Shown piece after piece: positions 26,473 to 34,447 of a stretch of 64,000 nucleotides of DNA. The stretch spans positions 62,001-126,000 of the forward strand of contig JBKBKC010000001.1 in the NCBI GenBank assembly GCA_046294265.1, given 5' to 3'. Every line of letters begins with the position of its first letter. Positions within the stretch are counted from its first letter, which is position 1. The position numbers were made by a program, and so were the translations under genes. The stretch comes from JBKBKC01 sp046294265 (lineage in GTDB: Bacteria; Pseudomonadota; Alphaproteobacteria; Rhodobacterales; Rhodobacteraceae). Below the pieces are notes generated by a model. That model saw only the letters and a program-made list of their open reading frames with translations. It did no database searches and was not told the origin of the DNA.

Positions 26473-27516
26473 TCAGGGATCGGTCACCACCACCTCCACC
26501 CGTCGATTGGCCCTTCGCCCCTCTTCGGTTGCGTTGCTGGCGCGCGGGGCCAGATAGCCAACGCCTTCGGCCATCACCTGCGCGGACGGAACGCGGTGGA
26601 TGCCCTGCAGGACGGCCCGCACCGAATCCGCGCGCCTGCGCGAGATCACGATATTCGTCTCCAGCCCCCCGGAGGCATCGGTATGCCCCACAAGGGCAAC
26701 CTTGCGCCCCGGATTGCGGCGCAGCCAGTCCGCGAGGTCGGCCAGCGACGGATAGTCACCTTCAAGCAGAGCTGTGCTGCCACTTGCAAACTCCAGATCC
26801 TCCAGCACCGCAAGACCATGCGCATCCAGCGCCGCCGCTGTTGACAGGCCCGGCCCCGGCGCATTCGATCCCGACAGCGCCACCACCGGGCCGGCATCGC
26901 CGGCCAGGGTGGACACGGAATCCGCCGAGAGCGCGACCTCACGCGCCGAACCCGTATCTGCGGCCAGCAACACCGGCCCAGGCCCACCCCCCGGCGTGAC
27001 CCGTGTCACTTGCGCGAAACCGGCCATCGCCGACCGGCTGACCATCAGGGCAAGAACTTCGTTCCCCCGTTCGGCGGCCAGATAGCGGAAATCGCCAAGG
27101 TCCACATGCATCTCCGGCTCGGGAAAAAGATCCGACGCATAGCGGAAGTCGAACCCTCCGCAGGCCTCGGTTTCACAATCAAAGATCGTGCGATACCCGG
27201 CCCTGGCAAGCTGGCCGCGCAGTTGGGACATCAGATGCAGCGTCGAGACGCCCGGCAGATCGATCCGAAACGCGCTGCGCTCAACCGCGCCTTCGGACGG
27301 GCGGACCGGCACGACCTCGCCATCGAAGGGGCCCGTCGGCAGGGCATAGCTGGCCAGCTGGTCAACCGACCGGGCCGTCACAGTCGCAGGGCCGGGAAAT
27401 AGCAACTCCATTGCCCCGGCCGCCCCGGTTCCCCCGGCGACGAACAGCACAAAAAACGCGGCAAGCGCGCCATGGGTTCGGGTCCGTTTCAACTGCTCTG
27501 GCCTCTTCGGGCTCAC
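26473..27516 (-). CDS. OmpA-family peptidoglycan-associated protein
   Basis: A 347-residue envelope protein. The N-terminus has a basic stretch and one hydrophobic segment (ALAAFFVLFVAGGTGAAGA) that can be a signal or anchor. The middle ~200 residues match no family I recognise; they contain two cysteines close together (IFDCETEACGG). The C-terminal ~110 residues form an OmpA/MotB domain with VALVGHTDASGGLETNIVIS and SRRRADSVRAVL, which binds peptidoglycan diaminopimelate. No ATG is available in frame; the GTG at 27516 overlaps the upstream stop as GTGA and is the likely start. Confidence 0.85.
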   Translation of the reverse strand: MSPKRPEQLKRTRTHGALAAFFVLFVAGGTGAAGAMELLFPGPATVTARSVDQLASYALPTGPFDGEVVPVRPSEGAVERSAFRIDLPGVSTLHLMSQLRGQLARAGYRTIFDCETEACGGFDFRYASDLFPEPEMHVDLGDFRYLAAERGNEVLALMVSRSAMAGFAQVTRVTPGGGPGPVLLAADTGSAREVALSADSVSTLAGDAGPVVALSGSNAPGPGLSTAAALDAHGLAVLEDLEFASGSTALLEGDYPSLADLADWLRRNPGRKVALVGHTDASGGLETNIVISRRRADSVRAVLQGIHRVPSAQVMAEGVGYLAPRASNATEEGRRANRRVEVVVTDP

Positions 27517-28223
27517 TTGCGACGATAGTGATAGTGTCCCACAACTCGCATGCCCAAGGAAGCATAGAGCGCGTTCGCTGCCGCATTCGTGCGGGTTACC
27601 GCGAGGGCGATCTGGCGGGCACCCACCGAATGTGCCCATTCAGCGGCTGCATACATGATGTGCCGCCCGACACCCTGACGCTGCAGCGCGGACACCACGG
27701 TCAGCGCATGCACGAACACCGTCCCGCCCGACACCGCCACATAGGCCGCCCCTGCGGCGCGGTCCGAATGGCGGCCCAGAATCGCCACCTTGGGCACCAT
27801 GGCACGGTCCATCACCGCCATCCGGGCGGGGCCCAGGCCCGCATCGGCCCAGATCTGCACCGTGACCGCCAGCGGCGGCCAGAGCGGAAAGGCGGTCATC
27901 CGGGGCGGTTCGGGAAAGGCAGAAACCGGCGCGGCATAAAGCACCGTCTCATCCTGCAGGGCATAGCCCGCCTGCGCCAGAACCGCGTCCAGCGCCTCCT
28001 CACCCGGGCGCACCATCACCAGCGCGGGCTGTCCCAGCCGCGCCGCACCCTCCTCCAGCACCGCCAGATCGCCCGGCGTGACCGGCCCGACGGCGGTGGC
28101 CGCAGACACCCGGCTGCCGCCCCCGCCCCCCTCGCGCAGCACCCAAGGGCCCGCGCGATGCTGGGCCACCGGCGGCCAGGTCGCGGCCATGTCGGCCAGA
28201 AGGCTGTGCAGCGGATCGGTCAT
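27513..28223 (-). CDS. GNAT family N-acetyltransferase
   Basis: A 236-residue protein whose C-terminal half is a GNAT domain: VFVHALTVVSALQRQGVGRH is the acetyl-CoA pyrophosphate loop (motif A, QxxGxG) and ALAVTRTNAAANALYASLGM is motif B. The N-terminal half looks like a degenerate second GNAT lobe. The substrate is unknown. It is tightly coupled on both sides: its ATG overlaps the cinA-like stop (ATGA) and its TGA overlaps the GTG of the OmpA-like gene. The three may form one transcript. Confidence 0.87.
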   Translation of the reverse strand: MTDPLHSLLADMAATWPPVAQHRAGPWVLREGGGGGSRVSAATAVGPVTPGDLAVLEEGAARLGQPALVMVRPGEEALDAVLAQAGYALQDETVLYAAPVSAFPEPPRMTAFPLWPPLAVTVQIWADAGLGPARMAVMDRAMVPKVAILGRHSDRAAGAAYVAVSGGTVFVHALTVVSALQRQGVGRHIMYAAAEWAHSVGARQIALAVTRTNAAANALYASLGMRVVGHYHYRRK

Positions 28224-28945
28224 GGTGCCGGGAACATCGCCGCCAGCCGCGTCATCGCGGCATCCAGTTGCGCGCCATCGGTGCCGCGGATCACCAGCGT
28301 CGTGCCATATGCCCCGTTGCGGATGAAGGGGTAGGAACCCATGGAGAGAGCGGGAAACTCCGCCGCCAGCGCCCCGAAAGGCCCCGCGATCTCACCCTCG
28401 CCCCGTTGCACGGTCAGGGATTGCGACAACAGCGGCGCGCCGCCCGTGATGGTGGGCAGCACCCCCGCCAGCATCGCCTGAAAGATGTTGGGCACCCCCG
28501 CCATCACATGCACATTGCCCAGCGTGAACCCGGGCGCCGCGCTGACCGGATTGTCGATCAGGCTGGCGCCATCGGGGATACGCGCCATGCGCTGCCGCGC
28601 CTCGTTGAAGGGCAGGCCCGCGCGATCGTAATGCGCAGCCAAGACCGCCATCGCATCCGCGCGGTGCGAGATTCCCACGCCAAAGGCCGCGGCCACCGCA
28701 TCGGCGGTGATGTCGTCATGCGTGGGCCCGATGCCCCCGCTCGTGAACACATGATCCCAGTCGCCCCTCAGCGCATTGATCGCCGCAATGATGGCCGCAT
28801 GGTCATCGGCGACCATCCGCGCCTCCATCAACCGCACGCCATGGCGCGTCAGCTCGCCCGCCAGATGGTGCATGTTGCTGTCGCGCGTGCGGCCCGACAG
28901 GATCTCGTCGCCGATCACCAGCATGGCGGCGGTAGGGTTCGTCAT
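28220..28945 (-). CDS. CinA-like MoaB/Mog domain protein (competence/damage-inducible protein A type)
   Basis: A 241-residue single-domain member of the CinA N-terminal family. It opens with AAMLVIGDEILSGRTRDSN and has the molybdopterin-binding-like motif FTSGGIGPTHDDITADAVA. The C-terminal nicotinamide-nucleotide amidase domain of full CinA is absent, as in many alphaproteobacteria. Some homologues hydrolyse ADP-ribose or related dinucleotides; the activity here is untested. The start is the ATG at 28945; codons open further upstream run antisense to map. It leads a coupled run with the GNAT and OmpA-like genes. Confidence 0.9.
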   Translation of the reverse strand: MTNPTAAMLVIGDEILSGRTRDSNMHHLAGELTRHGVRLMEARMVADDHAAIIAAINALRGDWDHVFTSGGIGPTHDDITADAVAAAFGVGISHRADAMAVLAAHYDRAGLPFNEARQRMARIPDGASLIDNPVSAAPGFTLGNVHVMAGVPNIFQAMLAGVLPTITGGAPLLSQSLTVQRGEGEIAGPFGALAAEFPALSMGSYPFIRNGAYGTTLVIRGTDGAQLDAAMTRLAAMFPAP

Positions 28946-29056
28946 GGCGCGCTCTTTCGCAAGGGTCACGCACCCGTATAGAGCCGCGCTCTGGCCATTT
29001 CCACACCCCGGATTTATGTAGGCGTCATGATCGGTCCGCATGCAACAAGGCCCACC

Positions 29057-29866
29057 ATGGACGACACACGCGGCCGCATCACCCGCGACGGCATCCGCAT
29101 CCACGAGGATGCGGATTTCGCCGGTATGCACGCGGCGGGCCGGGTGGCGGCAGAGATCCTTGACGACGTGGCCCCGCTGGTGGTGCCGGGGACGACCACC
29201 GAGGCGCTGGACCGCTTCATCACCGACGAGATTGCGCGGCGCGGGGTGGTGTCGGCCACCGTGGGCTACAAAGGCTATCGCCACGCGTCGTGCATCAGCG
29301 TGAACCATGTGGTCTGCCACGGGATCCCGGGGCCCAAGGTCATCACGGGCGGGGATATTCTGAACATCGACGTGACGGTGATCGTGGAGGGCTGGTTCGG
29401 TGACACCAGCCGGATGTATATTGCCGGCGAGCCGTCGGTAAAATCGCGACGGCTGATCCGGGTGACGCACGACGCGCTGATGAAGGGGATCGAGGCCGTG
29501 CGGCCCGGTGCCACCTTCGGCGACATCGGCCATGCGATCCAGGCCTATGTCGAGGGCAACCGGATGAGCGTGGTGCGCGACTTCTGCGGCCATGGCCTTG
29601 GTCGCGTATTCCACGCCCCGCCCAACGTGCTGCATTACGGCCGCCCTGGCACCGGCCCGGTGCTGGAAGAGGGCATGTTCTTCACCATCGAGCCGATGGT
29701 GAACCTGGGCCGCCCCGAAACCAAGGTGCTGCCCGACGACTGGACGGCGGTGACGCGCGACAAGTCGCTGTCGGCGCAGTTCGAGCATTCGGTGGGGGTG
29801 ACGGCGACGGGGGCAGAGATCTTTACCCTGTCGCCTGCGGGGCGGTTCCACCCCACATGGGAATGA
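29057..29866 (+). CDS. map: Type I methionine aminopeptidase
   Basis: This removes N-terminal Met from nascent proteins. The 269 residues include all five metal ligands of the pita-bread fold: two Asp in ILNIDVTVIVEGWFGDTSRM, His in FCGHGLGRVFH, Glu in FFTIEPMVNLG and Glu in AQFEHSVGV. The usual Rhodobacteraceae N-terminus (MDDTRGRITRDGIRIHE) supports the ATG at 29057; an in-frame ATG at 29027 would add ten residues. Neither has a strong ribosome site. It is divergent from the cinA-like gene, and a hairpin repeat element follows its stop. Confidence 0.95.
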   Translation: MDDTRGRITRDGIRIHEDADFAGMHAAGRVAAEILDDVAPLVVPGTTTEALDRFITDEIARRGVVSATVGYKGYRHASCISVNHVVCHGIPGPKVITGGDILNIDVTVIVEGWFGDTSRMYIAGEPSVKSRRLIRVTHDALMKGIEAVRPGATFGDIGHAIQAYVEGNRMSVVRDFCGHGLGRVFHAPPNVLHYGRPGTGPVLEEGMFFTIEPMVNLGRPETKVLPDDWTAVTRDKSLSAQFEHSVGVTATGAEIFTLSPAGRFHPTWE

Positions 29867-29883
29867 CGCATTGCGTGCCGACG

Positions 29884-29934
29884 CCGGGGGGCCTGCCCCC
29901 CGGACCCCCCGGGATATTTTCGGACAGAAGAAGG
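29884..29934 (+). repeat. Hairpin plus GGATATTTTC repeat element, copy A
   Basis: A 9-bp perfect stem (CCGGGGGGC / GCCCCCCGG, 29884-29903, 2-nt loop) is followed by a C-run and the core GATATTTTCGGACAGAAGAA at 29913-29932. It lies between map and the membrane hydrolase gene. The AGAAGG at its end may serve as the ribosome site of that gene. Two related copies occur at 36948-37018 and 54051-54103. The core is a familiar dispersed intergenic repeat of Rhodobacteraceae (from memory). Confidence 0.75.
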
Positions 29935-29942
29935 CAAGGCGC

Positions 29943-31448
29943 ATGAGCAGGCTGCGGTGGTTGGTGCTGTCCTTGGCCGTGGCGGTGATCGCGCTGTCGA
30001 TATTTCGGCTGGAGGGGGCGCGGGGGGGGCTGGAGCGAGCGGCGCTGGATGTTGGCGGGACACCTGCGACGGTGTGGCGGATGCCCGGCGCGGGGCCCGC
30101 GCCCGCCGTCGTGATCGCGCATGGCTTTGCCGGGTCGCGCCAGCTGATGGAGGGGTTCGCGGTCACGCTGGCGCGGGCGGGCTATGTGGCGGTGGCCTAT
30201 GATCTGGCGGGCCATGGGCGCAATCCGGTGCCGATGTCGGGCGATGTGACGGTGATCGAGGGCACGACGACCGTGCTGATGGACGAGATGGCGCGGGTGT
30301 CTGAGGCCGCACTCGCCTTGCCCGGCGTCGATGGGCGGCTGGCGCTGGTGGGCCATTCGATGGCTTCGGACGTGGTGGTGCGGCAGGCCCTGCGCGATGC
30401 CCGCGTCGGCGCGGTGGTCGCGGTGTCGATGTTCAGCGCGGCGGTGACGCCAGATTCGCCCAGCAACCTTCTGGTGGTGGCGGGGGAATGGGAGGGGTTT
30501 CTGGCGGCCGAGGCGCTGAAGGCGGTGGCGATGGTCGAGCCCGGCGCGGGGTTTGCACAGACGCTGGGCGATCCGGGCGCGGGCACGGGGCGGCGGGCGG
30601 TGGCGGCGCCGGGGGTGGAGCATGTGGGCGTCCTTTACTCCGCGACCACGCTGCGCGAAACCCGCGACTGGCTGGATGCGGCCTTTGGCCGGGTATCACG
30701 GAGCGATGTGGCGATGCGCGGCGGCTGGATCCTGGCCTTGCTGGGCGCGGTCATGGTGGCGGGGTGGTTCGGCTTTGGTGCGATGGGGCCGCGGGGGCCC
30801 GCACCGCAGGCGGTGGGGCGGCTTTCGGGGCGGCAGTTCGCGGGGATGCTTGCGGCGGCCGGGATCGTGGTGCCGGTCGTGCTGCGGGGGGCCGAGGTGG
30901 GCTTCCTGCCGGTGCTGGTGGCGGATTACCTGATGCTCCATCTGGCGCTTTACGGGCTTGTCATCGTCGCGGTCACCTGGGGGCTGGGGGTCTGGCGACC
31001 GATCTGGCCGTCGCTTGCGGGGCTGCGGGTGGCAGCGCTGGTGGCGCTGTTCGGGATCGGCGTGTTCGGCTGGGTGCTGGAGACCTATGTCGCGTCGTTC
31101 TGGCCGGTGGCGGCGCGGATGGCGGTGGTGGTGGCGATGGTCGCAGGCGCCGTGCCCTTCATGATGGCCGATGCGATCCTGACCGAGGGGGGGCGCGCAT
31201 CCCCGGGGCGCGTGATCGCGGTGCGGGCGATGGCGCTGCTGTCATTGGGCCTTGCGGTGGCACTGGATTTCGAGCGGCTGATGTTCCTCGTGATCGTGCT
31301 GCCGGTGATCTTGGTATTTTTCCTGCTGTTCGGCGCCCTTGGCAGCCGGGTTGCGCGCGCCTCGGGGCGGGTGCTGGCATCGGGCGCGGGGCTTGGCCTG
31401 TTCCTCGGCTGGGCGCTGGCGGTGACCTTTCCGCTCTTTCAGGGCTGA
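29943..31448 (+). CDS. Membrane-anchored alpha/beta hydrolase
   Basis: A 501-residue protein in two parts. After an N-terminal anchor helix (LRWLVLSLAVAVIALSIF), residues ~30-270 form an alpha/beta hydrolase with oxyanion-loop HGFAGSRQLM and nucleophile elbow GHSMAS. The second half holds about six or seven hydrophobic helices (from GGWILALLGAVMVAGW on). I cannot assign a substrate. The ATG at 29943 sits just after the repeat element, whose AGAAGG is about 8-10 nt upstream; earlier in-frame codons run through the repeat and are unlikely. The end overlaps the convergent HAD gene by 10 bp. Confidence 0.82.
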   Translation: MSRLRWLVLSLAVAVIALSIFRLEGARGGLERAALDVGGTPATVWRMPGAGPAPAVVIAHGFAGSRQLMEGFAVTLARAGYVAVAYDLAGHGRNPVPMSGDVTVIEGTTTVLMDEMARVSEAALALPGVDGRLALVGHSMASDVVVRQALRDARVGAVVAVSMFSAAVTPDSPSNLLVVAGEWEGFLAAEALKAVAMVEPGAGFAQTLGDPGAGTGRRAVAAPGVEHVGVLYSATTLRETRDWLDAAFGRVSRSDVAMRGGWILALLGAVMVAGWFGFGAMGPRGPAPQAVGRLSGRQFAGMLAAAGIVVPVVLRGAEVGFLPVLVADYLMLHLALYGLVIVAVTWGLGVWRPIWPSLAGLRVAALVALFGIGVFGWVLETYVASFWPVAARMAVVVAMVAGAVPFMMADAILTEGGRASPGRVIAVRAMALLSLGLAVALDFERLMFLVIVLPVILVFFLLFGALGSRVARASGRVLASGAGLGLFLGWALAVTFPLFQG

Positions 31449-32092
31449 AGGCCGATCCGCCCCGGCACCTGGCCCAGCCGGTGGATCACCTCGGCCCCCA
31501 CCGACGCCAGCCGCGCGCCGTCGTCATGTTCGGCAAGGCCGAGGCAACGCATCCCCGCCCGCACCGCGCCCAGGCAGCCTGACGGGCTGTCATCCACCAC
31601 CACGCAATCGGCCGGGGCCACGCCCAGAAACCCCGCACAGTGGAGCCACAGGCCCGGCTCGGGCTTGGGGCAGCCCAGCGTCTGGCCCGAAAACACCCGG
31701 TCCTGCAGCCGGGCCCACATCGCCGGATGCTGGCCCATCGTGATCTCCATCTTGCGCGGCGCCCCGTTCGAGCCCACGGCATAAAGGATGCCCGCCTCAT
31801 CCAGCCGGTCCAGCAGAGCCTCTGCCCCCGCTATCAGCCCACAGCCAAGGGCCAGGCGCGCATACATCCGGGCATAGAAATCATCCACCCAGTCGTCGGG
31901 CAGGTCCGCCCCCAGATCGCGCGCGGCCTTCCACAGCCCGGTGATGGTGCCGCCCAGAAACCGCGCCTCCATCTCGGCGCGGCTCAGGTGCAGGCCGTGC
32001 GCGGCAAGGTCCCCGGCCAGAAGCGCAAAGGCCACGGGCTCGCTGTCCACCAGCACGCCATCGCAATCAAGCAGGACGGCGCGCGGGGTCAT
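31439..32092 (-). CDS. HAD-superfamily hydrolase (phosphoglycolate phosphatase/beta-phosphoglucomutase-like)
   Basis: A 217-residue HAD enzyme, subfamily IA. Motif I is LLDCDGVLVDSEP with the nucleophilic Asp and the general acid-base Asp, motif II is AVGSNGAPRK, and motifs III/IV are CPKPEPGLW and VVVDDSPSGCLGA. It probably dephosphorylates a small sugar phosphate or glycolate phosphate; the substrate cannot be told. Its ATG overlaps the rsmD stop as ATGA, and its own end overlaps the convergent hydrolase gene. Confidence 0.9.
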   Translation of the reverse strand: MTPRAVLLDCDGVLVDSEPVAFALLAGDLAAHGLHLSRAEMEARFLGGTITGLWKAARDLGADLPDDWVDDFYARMYARLALGCGLIAGAEALLDRLDEAGILYAVGSNGAPRKMEITMGQHPAMWARLQDRVFSGQTLGCPKPEPGLWLHCAGFLGVAPADCVVVDDSPSGCLGAVRAGMRCLGLAEHDDGARLASVGAEVIHRLGQVPGRIGLQP

Positions 32093-32649
32093 GCCGGGGC
32101 CTTTGCCAATGTCACCACGGTGTCGCCGTAGTGGCGCTGGTCCAGAAGCTCCAGACCGGGCGGCAGGATCGGCACGCTGCCCTCTTCCCAGACCACCACC
32201 GCGCCGGGGGCCAACCAGCCCCCCGCCTGCGCCGAGGCCAGCGCCGCCTCGCCCAGGCCCCGGCCATAGGGCGGATCCAGGAACATCAGATCGAACCCCG
32301 GCCCCCGGTTCGGCCCCAGCCGCGTGGCATCGCGGCGCCAGACATCGGTCTGCCCCATGGCGCGCAAAATCTTGATGTTGCGCCGCAGGATCGCGCGCGC
32401 CGCCGCTCCGTCATCGACAAACACCACCCGTGCCGCCCCGCGCGACAGCGCCTCAAGCCCCAGCGCGCCCGTTCCGGCAAAGAGGTCGAGCACCCGCAGC
32501 CCCTCCAGCGGCAGGCGCAGACTGTTTTCCAACAGGTTGAACACCGCCTCGCGCACCCGGTCGGAGGTGGGCCGCAGATGGGCGGCGGGGTCGCCCGCAC
32601 CCACCGGGGACAGATGCGTGCCCCGGAACCGGCCACCGATGATCCTCAT
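32089..32649 (-). CDS. rsmD: 16S rRNA (guanine-966-N2)-methyltransferase
   Basis: A 186-residue SAM-dependent methyltransferase that modifies G966 of 16S rRNA in the assembled 30S subunit. It begins with the family hallmark MRIIGGRFRGTHL. It has RPTSDRVREAVFN, the SAM site VLDLFAGTGALGLEALSRGA, and the catalytic DPPY-type motif FLDPPYGRGLGE. The length is typical. It is coupled by ATGA overlaps to the FAD-reductase gene upstream and the HAD gene downstream. Confidence 0.96.
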   Translation of the reverse strand: MRIIGGRFRGTHLSPVGAGDPAAHLRPTSDRVREAVFNLLENSLRLPLEGLRVLDLFAGTGALGLEALSRGAARVVFVDDGAAARAILRRNIKILRAMGQTDVWRRDATRLGPNRGPGFDLMFLDPPYGRGLGEAALASAQAGGWLAPGAVVVWEEGSVPILPPGLELLDQRHYGDTVVTLAKAPA

Positions 32650-33851
32650 GCCCGCAAAAGCGCCTTCAGGTCGGTGGCAGGATCGGCAAGGGTCGCGGGC
32701 GGCGGGCTCTGCCCCGTCTCGATCAGCCGCTTGCCCACCATATAGGCGCGCCCGTCGTTCATGGCATCGACGGCCAGCAGGCGGGTATCCGCGAAATACC
32801 AGTGCGACCGCCCCTCGCCCCCATCGCGCACCACCACATCGGTATAGCCGGTGTTCAGCCCTGCGATCTGCAGCTTCACGTCATATTGGTCGGACCAGAA
32901 CCAGGGCACCGGCTCATAGGCCGTGGCCGCGCCGAGGATGTTGGCCGCCACCACCTCGGCCATGTCGATGGCATTCTGCACCGATTCGAGCCGCATCCGC
33001 GCGCCGCGACACAGGAAGCTGGCGCAGTCGCCCACGGCCCAGATGTCGGGCGCATCGGTGCGGCCCAGCTCGTCAGTGGCGATGCCGTTGCGCAGCCGTA
33101 TGCCCGCCGTCTCGGCCAGTTCGGTCGCCGGATCGACGCCCACGCCCGCGATCACCAGATCGGCCGCAATCTCGCGCCCGTCGGCCATGATGGCACCCTG
33201 CACCCGGTGCCCGCCGCGCAGCCGTGCCAGCCCCTGCCCTTCATGGATCGTCACGCCCTGGCCATGGTGCAGGTCGCGGAACCAGTCAGAGGTTTCGGGG
33301 GCCGCCACGCGCTTGAGGATGCGGTCAGCGGCCTCGACCAGCATCACCTCCAGCCCCATCTTGCGCGCGACCGCCGCCGCCTCCAGCCCGATATAGCCGC
33401 CGCCCACCACCAAAAGCCGTGCGCCGGGCTGAAAGGCGGGGCGGATAGCCTGCACATCGGCGATGCCGCGCAGCGTGTGCACACCGGGCAGCTCGCCTCC
33501 GATGGCGCCCGGCAGGCGGCGCGGCACCGCCCCCGTGGCCAGCACCAGCACGTCATAGGGCACCTCGCCCGCCGTGGTCTGCACCACGCGCGCCACCTGG
33601 TCGATCTGCACGGCGCGGGTGCCGGTGTGCAGGTCGATCCCGGCCTCGGCATAGAAATCGGCCGGGCGCAGATACAGCCGCTCCTCGGGGATAGCACCCA
33701 TCAGGAACCCCTTGGACAGCGGCGGGCGCTGATAGGGCGGCGCGGGTTCCTCGCCGATCATCGTGATCGGCCCCTGATGACCCAGCGCCCGCAGTCTGGC
33801 CACCAGCGAAAGCGCCGCCTGCCCCGCGCCAACGACGACGATCCGCGTCAT
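32646..33851 (-). CDS. FAD-dependent ferredoxin/rubredoxin-type reductase
   Basis: A 401-residue flavoprotein of the putidaredoxin/rubredoxin reductase type (pyridine nucleotide-disulphide oxidoreductase fold without the redox disulphide). The FAD site is MTRIVVVGAGQAALSLVARL with PPYQRPPLSKGFL, the NAD(P)H site is RLLVVGGGYIGLEAAAVARK, and the second FAD contact is DIWAVGDCASF. A C-terminal reductase domain follows (SDQYDVKLQIAGL). The redox partner is not encoded nearby. Start: the ATG before the FAD motif. Its stop overlaps the rsmD ATG, and it is divergent from the peroxiredoxin gene by 79 bp. Confidence 0.9.
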   Translation of the reverse strand: MTRIVVVGAGQAALSLVARLRALGHQGPITMIGEEPAPPYQRPPLSKGFLMGAIPEERLYLRPADFYAEAGIDLHTGTRAVQIDQVARVVQTTAGEVPYDVLVLATGAVPRRLPGAIGGELPGVHTLRGIADVQAIRPAFQPGARLLVVGGGYIGLEAAAVARKMGLEVMLVEAADRILKRVAAPETSDWFRDLHHGQGVTIHEGQGLARLRGGHRVQGAIMADGREIAADLVIAGVGVDPATELAETAGIRLRNGIATDELGRTDAPDIWAVGDCASFLCRGARMRLESVQNAIDMAEVVAANILGAATAYEPVPWFWSDQYDVKLQIAGLNTGYTDVVVRDGGEGRSHWYFADTRLLAVDAMNDGRAYMVGKRLIETGQSPPPATLADPATDLKALLRA

Positions 33852-33930
33852 GCTACACCACCTCTGGCCGATCCCTGCCTGCGACCGTATAACCCGAAGG
33901 GACGACAACGCAACGCGCGAGGGACTGATC

Positions 33931-34419
33931 ATGACGATTTCCGTGGGCGACAAGCTGCCCGATGCTACGCTGCTGACAATGGGCAAGGACGGCCCCGAAG
34001 GTGTGAGCCTGGCCACGAAACTGGCAGGGCGCAGCGTGATCCTGTTCGGGCTTCCGGGCGCCTACACAAGCACCTGCACCAACGCGCATGTTCCCAGCTT
34101 CATGCGCGCCAAGGATGCCCTCATGGCCAAGGGGGTGGACGAGATCATCTGCGTGTCGGTCAACGATCCCTTCGTGATGAAGGCCTGGGGCGAGAGCACC
34201 GGGGCCCTGGCCGCCGGGATCACCATGCTGGCCGATGCGGATGCCGCGTTCACCAAATCGACCGGCATGGCGTTTTCGGCGCCTCCGGTCGGGTTCATCG
34301 ACCGGTCGGTGCGCTACGCGCTGCATGCGGTCGATGGCGTGGTGAAGGTGATCCACAGCGAAGAATCGCCGGGGACCTGCGACGCCTCGGGCGGCGAGGC
34401 GATGCTGGCGGCGATCTAG
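33931..34419 (+). CDS. Peroxiredoxin, Prx5-like (atypical 2-Cys/glutaredoxin-dependent type)
   Basis: A 162-residue thiol peroxidase. The peroxidatic site is FGLPGAYTSTCTNAHVPSF with Cys49 in the P-x-x-x-T-x-x-C motif. A second cysteine lies near the end in EESPGTCDASGGEAML, placed where Prx5 proteins can have a resolving residue. No fused glutaredoxin domain is present, so an external thiol donor is likely. The ATG at 33931 is preceded by GAGGGA about 8 nt upstream. It ends at a hairpin shared with the convergent hutU. Confidence 0.92.
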   Translation: MTISVGDKLPDATLLTMGKDGPEGVSLATKLAGRSVILFGLPGAYTSTCTNAHVPSFMRAKDALMAKGVDEIICVSVNDPFVMKAWGESTGALAAGITMLADADAAFTKSTGMAFSAPPVGFIDRSVRYALHAVDGVVKVIHSEESPGTCDASGGEAMLAAI

Positions 34420-34427
34420 GGCGCAGC

Positions 34428-34447
34428 GGGCCGCCCTTGGGCGGCCC
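34428..34447. terminator. Bidirectional hairpin between the peroxiredoxin gene and hutU
   Basis: GGGCCGCCC and GGGCGGCCC form a perfect 9-bp stem over a TT loop, filling the 28-bp gap between two convergent stop codons; it directly abuts the hutU stop. No long T-tract follows on either strand. It could act as a bidirectional terminator or simply protect both 3' ends. Confidence 0.6.

Noticed and set aside
28946..30166. Long N-terminal extension of the cinA-like gene
   Set aside because: The open frame is antisense to map and to the hydrolase gene and has the composition of a shadow frame. The family start at MTNPTAAMLVIG is clear.
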